A stretch of 48,450 nt of DNA from Kamptonema formosum PCC 6407 (lineage in GTDB: Bacteria; Cyanobacteriota; Cyanobacteriia; Cyanobacteriales; Microcoleaceae): NCBI RefSeq assembly GCF_000332155.1, contig NZ_KB235903.1, positions 809,015 through 857,464 of the forward strand, read 5' to 3'. Of this stretch, positions 43,479 to 48,450 are shown piece by piece. The notes under the pieces are model-generated. The model ran no database searches and had not been told where the DNA came from. It saw nothing but the letters and a program-made list of their open reading frames with translations. Position 1 is the stretch's first letter. The number at the start of each line of letters is the position of its first letter. The position numbers and the translations under genes were made by a program.

Positions 43479-44525
43479 ATGAGCGCAAAAATTCCCGTTA
43501 CTGTAATCACAGGCTTTCTCGGCAGCGGCAAAACTACCACAATTCGTAATTTGTTGCAAAACAATCAAGGGCGGAGAATTGCTGTGATTGTTAATGAATT
43601 TGGCGAAATAGGAATTGATGGAGAACTCCTGCGTTCCTGCCAAGTTTGCGATGAAGAAGATGCACCAAATGCCAATGCTAATACAAACATTGTCGAACTT
43701 ACAAACGGTTGCCTGTGTTGCACAGTTCAAGAAGAATTTCTGCCCACAATGCAGCAATTATTGCAACGGCGAGAGCAGATTGATTGTATCTTAATCGAAA
43801 CCTCTGGTTTAGCACTTCCTAAACCTTTAATTCAAGCTTTTCGATGGCCAGAAATTCGCACTGGGGCGACAGTAGATGGGGTGGTTGCAGTTGTAGACTG
43901 CGAAGCTATAGCAAATGGTACTCTTGTCGGAGATCTCGACGCATTAGAAGCTCAGCGTCACGCTGACCCCAATTTAGACCATGAAACACCGATAGAAGAA
44001 CTTTTTGAAGACCAGTTAGCCTGTGCTGATTTGGTGCTATTAACTAAAGTAGATTGTGTTGACTCTCAAACCCAAATTAAAGTCGAAGATTGGTTAAAAC
44101 AACAGGTGCAGAAAAGTGTTAAAATAGTACATTGTCAAGGCGGTCAAATTAATCCCAATGTCCTGTTAGGATTTAATGCGGCTGTTGAGGATAACTTAGA
44201 TGCTCGTCCTAGTCACCATGATACAGAAGAAGAACACGATCATGATGATGAAATTAATTCAGTATACTTAATTGCAGAACAGGAATTTGAGCCTCAAAGC
44301 TTGGTGGAAAAACTGCAAGAATTAGTGCAAGAACAAGAAATTTACCGCATTAAAGGTTTTGTTGCCGTTCCCAAAAAGTCGATGCGTTTAGTGTTGCAAG
44401 GAGTAGGTTCCCGTATAGAATATTTCTATGACCGTCCTTGGCAAACTTCAGAACGGCGGGAGACAAAGTTGGTGTTTATTGGTCGCGAAATCGAGCAGTC
44501 TAAAATTCACTCATCTTTGTTATAG
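43479..44525 (+). CDS. cobW: CobW-family metal-chaperone GTPase
   Basis: A 348-residue G3E GTPase. The G1 P-loop GFLGSGKTT is at residues 12-20, the metal site NGCLCC is Cys78-x-Cys80-Cys81, and the nucleotide-specificity/Switch segments ETSGLALP and TKVD are visible. A His/Asp-rich loop (HHDTEEEHDHDDE, about 246-260) precedes the C-terminal CobW_C domain. CobW proteins deliver cobalt(II) to the cobaltochelatase CobN or to cobalamin precursors. Being under a B12 riboswitch with cbtB and DUF1636 strongly supports the cobalt role over zinc. It ends the operon; a hairpin follows at 44527. Confidence 0.93.
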   Translation: MSAKIPVTVITGFLGSGKTTTIRNLLQNNQGRRIAVIVNEFGEIGIDGELLRSCQVCDEEDAPNANANTNIVELTNGCLCCTVQEEFLPTMQQLLQRREQIDCILIETSGLALPKPLIQAFRWPEIRTGATVDGVVAVVDCEAIANGTLVGDLDALEAQRHADPNLDHETPIEELFEDQLACADLVLLTKVDCVDSQTQIKVEDWLKQQVQKSVKIVHCQGGQINPNVLLGFNAAVEDNLDARPSHHDTEEEHDHDDEINSVYLIAEQEFEPQSLVEKLQELVQEQEIYRIKGFVAVPKKSMRLVLQGVGSRIEYFYDRPWQTSERRETKLVFIGREIEQSKIHSSLL

Positions 44526-44648
44526 CAACCGCCAAGGCGGTTTAAGAGGGGCTAGGGGCTAGGGGCTAGGGACTAGGGAAGACGGAAGAAGGGTTTAGAA
44601 TCAGGGTTTTAAATTCAGAATGTCCTAACTGCCTTGGCAACTGCTATA
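44521..44648. mobile_element. MITE-like 128-bp foldback element with ~21-bp terminal inverted repeats
   Basis: The left end TATAGCAACCGCCAAGGC (from 44521, overlapping the cobW stop) and the right end GCCTTGGCAACTGCTATA (to 44648) are inverted copies over about 21 bp with 4 mismatches. Inside lie GGGGCTA heptamers and an ATTCAGAATGTCCTAACTG segment shared with the copy at 36488-36589. It has no coding capacity, so any movement would depend on a transposase elsewhere. The AACCGC-CAAG-GCGGTT left arm may also serve as the terminator of the B12 operon. Confidence 0.65.
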
Positions 44649-44714
44649 ACTGTTAACTGTTAAGTATGGGCGGGGCGGGTTGATAAGATTTGTCGATATC
44701 GATCGAGGATCAAA

Positions 44715-44731
44715 GGCGAACCCGCTCCTAC
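44715..44731. repeat. Dispersed repeat GGCGAACCCGCTCCTAC (copy 2)
   Basis: One base different from the copy at 32181-32197. A GGGCGGGGCGGGTTG stretch 40 bp to its left (from about 44670) is an inverted partial copy, so this may be a second small foldback repeat. Confidence 0.6.
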
Positions 44732-44754
44732 GGAACTTAATATTATACAATTAA

Positions 44755-47601
44755 TTAATTAATATTATAATCTTGAGCAGCTAACATTGCCGTTGCAGCA
44801 ATACTTGTCAATGGCTTAGAGAAAAAGTATCCTTGACCGTATTCGCAATTATATAATTTTAACTGGGCTAATTGTTCGGCAGTTTCCACACCTTCAGCGA
44901 TCGCATCCATCCCCAAATTGTGAGCCAGCATCACAATCGTCTGCACGATCTCCCCAAGACCACTACTGCGAGCTCGCCCAGTCTTCCCCATCCTGCTGAC
45001 AAAAGAGCGATCGATCTTCAAAGTATTAATCGGAAAATGATGTAAGCGGCTCAAAGACGAATAACCAGTACCAAAATCATCAATGCACAACTGAATATTC
45101 AAATCCCTCAACCGCTTGAGGATTGTCCTAGCATTGCCCGCCCCCTCCGTAATCACACTTTCCGTAATCTCCAACTTCAAACTACTTCCCTCCAACCCAG
45201 TCTCCTGCAAAATTTGCTTAAATTTATCAATCAAATCAGGCTGCGAAAACTGTTGACCAGACAAATTCACACTAATCGCTATTGGCGGATTGGACTGAAA
45301 CTGTAACTGCCAAGCCCGCATTTGGCGCGTGGCTTCCCACAAAACCCAACTGCCCAAAGGAATAATTAAACCCGTTTCTTCCGCAAGCGGTATAAACGAC
45401 GAAGGCGAAACCAGCCCGCGATGGGGGTGTTGCCAGCGCACCAGTGCTTCAAAACCACTAATCCTACCGTTTGCCAAACACACTATCGGCTGGTAATAAA
45501 CTTGAAACTCTTGGGCAGAAATTGCCCGCCGCAAATCAGTTTCTAACTGCAACCGCGCCACAGCACCAGCGTACATAGCCTGATCGAACACAGCAGAACG
45601 AGCCTTACCCCTTGCTTTAGCCTGGTACATAGCAATATCAGCATCTCGCAGCAAATCCTCTGCGGAATGGCGAATTGGGAATTGAGAATGGCGAATTGGG
45701 GAGAAATTACATACATCCTCACAATGTTGCTCGGTTTTACATTGTAAGGACTGCGTTCCTCCGCCCGTCCAGAGTTGTAGAGTTTGCGCCCCCCCCTTGA
45801 CATCTCCCAAATCCCAATTGAGTACAATACCAATGCTAGTGGTGGTAAAGATTTCTAGTCCGTTGAGGTTAAAAGGCAAACTCAATTGTTTGTGAATGCG
45901 ATCGGCTATTTCCGTCGCGCCGCTGACATCTTGGATACCCTCAACTAAGATTGTAAACTCGTCTCCTCCCAGCCGCGCAATGGTGAAAGATACTCCAGCG
46001 ATCGCACTAGAAGCACTAGAAGCACTAGAAGCATCAATTGCTACTACTTGCTCGTCATTTTCTAGCTGTTGACTTTCCCACACCACACCCTGTAAACGCT
46101 GAGCAAAAGCTATTAGCAGTTGGTCGCCCACCATGTGACCGAGACTATCATTGATTACCTTGAAGCGATCGAGATCCAAAAACAGCACTGCAAACCGATA
46201 GTCTGACTGTTTCTTAGCTAGTTTGATCGCCAGACTGACGCGCTCCATAAACATCAAGCGATTGGGCAAACCAGTCAAAGCATCATGAAAAGCATTGTGC
46301 AGCAATTCGTCTTCTACCCGCTTGCGTTCGGTGATGTCTTCGACAATGCCTTCGTAATATAGTAGTTCGCCGTTTTTCCCCCTGACAGCGCGGGCACTTT
46401 CGGAAACCCAAATCGGTTGACCGTCAGAGCGGTAAACTTGAGACTCAAACTTAGAAACTCGGTCGTACAATTGCATCTGACCCGTAAACTCAGCACGTCG
46501 ATTTGGGTCAACGTAAAGTTGAGCGTTGGCGGTGAGTTTGTCGATCAATTCCGCAGCGTCATTGTAGCCATAGATCCGTGCTAAAGCAGGATTAGCGCTG
46601 ATGTAGCGCCCGTTAGGGAGAGTTTGGAAAATGCCTTCAACCGCATTTTCAAAGATGCTACGATATTTCTCTTCAGCTTGGCGTAGAGCTTCTTCTGTTC
46701 GCTTGTACTTAGTTACATCTCGCGCTACTAAGAGTACCGAATCATTTAATATTGGCGAAACTGTGACGGCAAACCACATATCCGCATTATCAATCGGCAA
46801 GCTGTACTCGAATTGGACTGTTTGCTGAATTTCTAGGGCATGGTGAATGTAAGCCAGAAATGTGTCCGCCGTTTCCCGATCTAAGACTTCGTGTAGAGTT
46901 TGACCGAGAAGTTCCGAAGCTGGTTGGTAAAGTAGAGAAGGATTCGTGGAGGCAATTTTCAGACAACGGCCTAAGCGATCGCGCACAGTAATAATATCAG
47001 TCATCGCCGCAAACAACGCTTTGAGTTCGGCTTCCGAAGCACGCAACTGTTCTTCAGCCATTTTGCGCTCAGTGATGTCAATCCCAACAGTAAATGCGGC
47101 TCTGTCTCGGTCGTATTTTTGAGCAACAATTAAATAAATACGAGTAATACCATTAGCTTCTAACCTGACTTCAGAAACAGCTTCGCGATCGCTCCTAGTA
47201 AAAAACTGGCGCACTAACTCCGTAAACTCATTATTGCCATTGAGAAAGCCAATTTCCTTACCCTGAAAATCCTCTGGAGATAATTTGCACGCCGTCGCTA
47301 AATGCCGGTTCACGCCTAGATAGTGCAAATCTGAGCTAATCCAAGAAACCATTCCCGGTACCGCTTCCAAAATCGCTTGCAGTTGTTCGTTCGCCAACAG
47401 CAGAGCTACTGTTGCCCGTTCCACTGCTTCTCGCGATCGCGCCGGAGCTTGTACCAGCACAAACACCAAAATCCCCGCCAGTACAGCCAAAGAACCCCCC
47501 CCCAGTCTCAGCCATCGAGAGCTAGGAGATTGCCTCGGCCACCCACCTGTAGGAATTGCTGCCAACTGCCAAGAACCATTCGGTAACGATACCTCTAACA
47601 C
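44755..47601 (-). CDS. PAS-PAS-PAS-GGDEF-EAL c-di-GMP enzyme with a truncated CHASE-like N-terminus
   Basis: 948 residues from the GTG at 47601: end of an extracytoplasmic domain (NGSWQLAAIPTGGW), one membrane segment (about 30-52), three PAS domains (about 75-185, 190-300, 310-425), GGDEF with intact motif at 545-549 and EAL with EAL at 718-720. EAL catalytic residues are all visible (SVNLSGQQF, LEITES, DDFGTGYSSL, TLKIDRSF, AEGVET), so both c-di-GMP synthesis and breakdown are possible. The GGDEF lacks the RxxD inhibitory site. It carries two repeat-derived inserts: ASSASSAS before GGDEF and about 45 residues (ALQLWTGG...FPIRHS) within the domain. Upstream of 47601 the frame continues with CHASE-type sequence (QYALRGQDGLGAKGAVFYGD) to 47691 but has no start codon, so the N-terminal half is lost. 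Confidence 0.9.
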   Translation of the reverse strand: MLEVSLPNGSWQLAAIPTGGWPRQSPSSRWLRLGGGSLAVLAGILVFVLVQAPARSREAVERATVALLLANEQLQAILEAVPGMVSWISSDLHYLGVNRHLATACKLSPEDFQGKEIGFLNGNNEFTELVRQFFTRSDREAVSEVRLEANGITRIYLIVAQKYDRDRAAFTVGIDITERKMAEEQLRASEAELKALFAAMTDIITVRDRLGRCLKIASTNPSLLYQPASELLGQTLHEVLDRETADTFLAYIHHALEIQQTVQFEYSLPIDNADMWFAVTVSPILNDSVLLVARDVTKYKRTEEALRQAEEKYRSIFENAVEGIFQTLPNGRYISANPALARIYGYNDAAELIDKLTANAQLYVDPNRRAEFTGQMQLYDRVSKFESQVYRSDGQPIWVSESARAVRGKNGELLYYEGIVEDITERKRVEDELLHNAFHDALTGLPNRLMFMERVSLAIKLAKKQSDYRFAVLFLDLDRFKVINDSLGHMVGDQLLIAFAQRLQGVVWESQQLENDEQVVAIDASSASSASSAIAGVSFTIARLGGDEFTILVEGIQDVSGATEIADRIHKQLSLPFNLNGLEIFTTTSIGIVLNWDLGDVKGGAQTLQLWTGGGTQSLQCKTEQHCEDVCNFSPIRHSQFPIRHSAEDLLRDADIAMYQAKARGKARSAVFDQAMYAGAVARLQLETDLRRAISAQEFQVYYQPIVCLANGRISGFEALVRWQHPHRGLVSPSSFIPLAEETGLIIPLGSWVLWEATRQMRAWQLQFQSNPPIAISVNLSGQQFSQPDLIDKFKQILQETGLEGSSLKLEITESVITEGAGNARTILKRLRDLNIQLCIDDFGTGYSSLSRLHHFPINTLKIDRSFVSRMGKTGRARSSGLGEIVQTIVMLAHNLGMDAIAEGVETAEQLAQLKLYNCEYGQGYFFSKPLTSIAATAMLAAQDYNIN

Positions 47602-47657
47602 AACTGGATTTTGCTCGAAAACCGACCCATCCCCGTAAAATACCGCTCCTTTCGCCC

Positions 47658-48158
47658 CTAACCCGTCCTGGCCTCGGAGAGCGTACTGTAGGGGAGATGG
47701 GGAGGATGGGGAGGATGGGGAAGATGGGGAGGATGGGGAGGATGGGGAGGATGGGGAAGATTTATCTCCCCCTGCTCCCCCACTCCCCTGCTCCCCTGCC
47801 TGCTCCCCTGCTCCCCTGCTCCCCTGCTCCCCTGCTCCCCTGCTCCCCTGCTCCCCCTGCTCCCCCTGCTCCCCTGCTCCCCTGCTCCCACACTCCCCAA
47901 TCCCTGTAGCGCGATCGGCATGACTAAAGTCGCTCTTACTTGAAACTGAGCGAGTAAATCAACATCAGACTGCGGTAAATCTGCCCGATCGATATCCTCA
48001 ACTGCTTGGATTTGACCGTCAGCAAACATAGACGTAGCAAAGCTAGCATCAAGAACCTTAACATCTAGCATCGGCTGCCAATCCGAACATACCGATTCTA
48101 CAGCCACCGCTCTAGTACCATCCAACGTCCACAAGCAGGACGAATGCGCCAATTTCAC
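47658..48158 (-). pseudogene. GAF-domain fragment running into a minisatellite
   Basis: A frame from the GTG at 48158 encodes about 75 residues of a phytochrome/CBCR-type GAF domain (LWTLDGTRAVAVESV...DIDRADLP...LLAQFQVRATLVMP) and then translates octamer and nonamer repeats (Gly-Glu-Gln-Gly-Ser-Arg and Pro-His motifs) to a stop at 47658. At the positions of the bilin cysteines it has DASF and QSD, so it should not bind a chromophore. The 5' end of the GAF domain is missing; the first about 10 codons are antisense to a hisS fragment. This is most likely debris of a sensor gene, separated from the CHASE/GGDEF/EAL frame only by the repeat block and one frame change. Confidence 0.7.
47691..47893. 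repeat. Minisatellite: GATGGGGAG nonamers followed by TGCTCCCC octamers
   Basis: Eight GATGGGGAG/GATGGGGAA nonamers (47691-47764), then about fourteen TGCTCCCC octamers with a few 9-bp variants and one interruption (about 47772-47893). The array lies exactly where a GAF fragment and a CHASE fragment meet. The nonamer keeps frame; the octamer does not. No stop codon occurs in any of the three minus-strand frames through the octamer part. Confidence 0.95.
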
Positions 48159-48293
48159 CAGCTTGGGGTAGAAGTATTAGGAACGGCAGATCCCAGGGCC
48201 GATGTAGAGGTAATTGCCATCGCTACTGACATCCTGAAAACTCTCGGATTGACAAATTTAGGCCTGGATCTTAACTCGGTAGGAAATAAGGAA
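48123..48293 (+). pseudogene. Internal fragment of histidyl-tRNA synthetase (hisS)
   Basis: About 55 codons read QRPQAGRMRQFHQLGVEVLG, then ADPRADVEVIAIATDIL...LGLDLNSVGN, matching motif 2 and following sequence of bacterial HisRS (RPQ-GR-REFHQ-GVE-G-DP-ADVE-I ... LNS-G). Homology starts and ends abruptly: a GAF fragment adjoins on the left and unrelated sequence on the right. The first Met lies within the fragment (48144), but the piece lacks motifs 1 and 3. It is a displaced gene fragment, not a functional enzyme. Confidence 0.88.
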
Positions 48294-48298
48294 GAATA

Positions 48299-48450
48299 TT
48301 ATTCTATTTCTAGTAACACTTTCAACACCCCAGGGCTTTGTGCTTTTTCAAAGGCGACAAGTCCTTCATCTAAGGGATAGCGACTGTGAATGAGATGTTT
48401 AACATCAACTTGATTTTGGGCTAACAACTGTAAGGCGGGTTTAAATGGGC
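48299..48450 (-). CDS. C-terminus of a zinc-type medium-chain dehydrogenase (runs off the right edge)
   Basis: Forty-nine codons ending with TAA at 48299: ...FKPALQLLAQNQVDVKHLIHSRYPLDEGLVAFEKAQSPGVLKVLLEIE. This matches the C-terminal part of the alcohol/sorbitol/threonine dehydrogenase family (F-x-x-AL-L-x-x-x-x-VDV-x-x-LIT-x-x-x-PL-x-E-x-x-x-AFE-x-A-x-x-PGVLKVLL). The catalytic and NAD-binding domains lie outside the window. The stop is only 6 bp from the hisS fragment. Confidence 0.82.
   Translation of the reverse strand, partial: PFKPALQLLAQNQVDVKHLIHSRYPLDEGLVAFEKAQSPGVLKVLLEIE

Overview
The window looks like chromosomal DNA of a filamentous, oxygenic cyanobacterium of the Oscillatoria/Microcoleus/Coleofasciculus type. 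Evidence: the HIP1 octamer GCGATCGC is scattered throughout; a photosystem II gene (psbI) is present; there is a hormogonium-polysaccharide type gene (hpsL), a type 2 isopentenyl-diphosphate isomerase and a cyanobacterial CPA2 antiporter. Short tandem repeats of 7-9 bp fill most gaps and in several places run into coding sequence. Species assignment is not possible from the sequence alone.

Layout. 1-3087: a proline-rich protein cut by the left edge, the 38-codon psbI gene, and a repeat-laden unknown protein, all on the minus strand. 3159-9395: a GH38 alpha-mannosidase, a small unknown protein, a Uma2-type nuclease and an ArsB/SLC13-type permease. 9680-23345: a PAS-GAF-GGDEF diguanylate cyclase whose GAF domain has bilin-binding cysteine motifs; gcvP, gcvH and gcvT on the minus strand, separated by a chemoreceptor and a hydrolase on the plus strand; a CPA2 antiporter; and a THUMP-type rRNA methyltransferase whose ATG overlaps an 11-copy heptamer array. 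23356-32073: an AtzH/NTF2-like protein, a cyclophilin, a small unknown protein, a PstS-like lipoprotein next to a sensor kinase, a DUF3747-SLH surface protein and a PLD/pentapeptide-repeat fusion. 32223-36493: a HigBA-type toxin-antitoxin pair, typA/bipA, and a ParA ATPase with an overlapping small partner. 36603-41926: hpsL, sppA, fni (idi2) and a PIN toxin with its antitoxin. 42250-44525: a cobalamin-riboswitch operon (cbtB, a decayed membrane-anchored gene, a DUF1636 protein, a CobW GTPase). 44755-48450: a CHASE-remnant/PAS/GGDEF/EAL protein, a minisatellite, a GAF fragment, a hisS fragment and the end of a zinc-type dehydrogenase.

Functional groups: the three gcv genes make the P, H and T proteins of the glycine cleavage system, which handles photorespiratory glycine. 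The 42.2-44.5 kb operon is probably a B12-repressed cobalt uptake and metal-delivery unit. Two c-di-GMP enzymes and one chemoreceptor point to control of motility or surface behaviour, consistent with hpsL.

Most notable: (i) psbI, a short GTG-start gene that is easily missed; (ii) a probable cyanobacteriochrome-type diguanylate cyclase; (iii) the B12-riboswitch operon with a decaying member; (iv) an octamer minisatellite that splits two open frames which loss of one unit would fuse, next to hisS debris; (v) a MITE-like element in two related copies; and (vi) several in-frame invasions of genes by small repeats.
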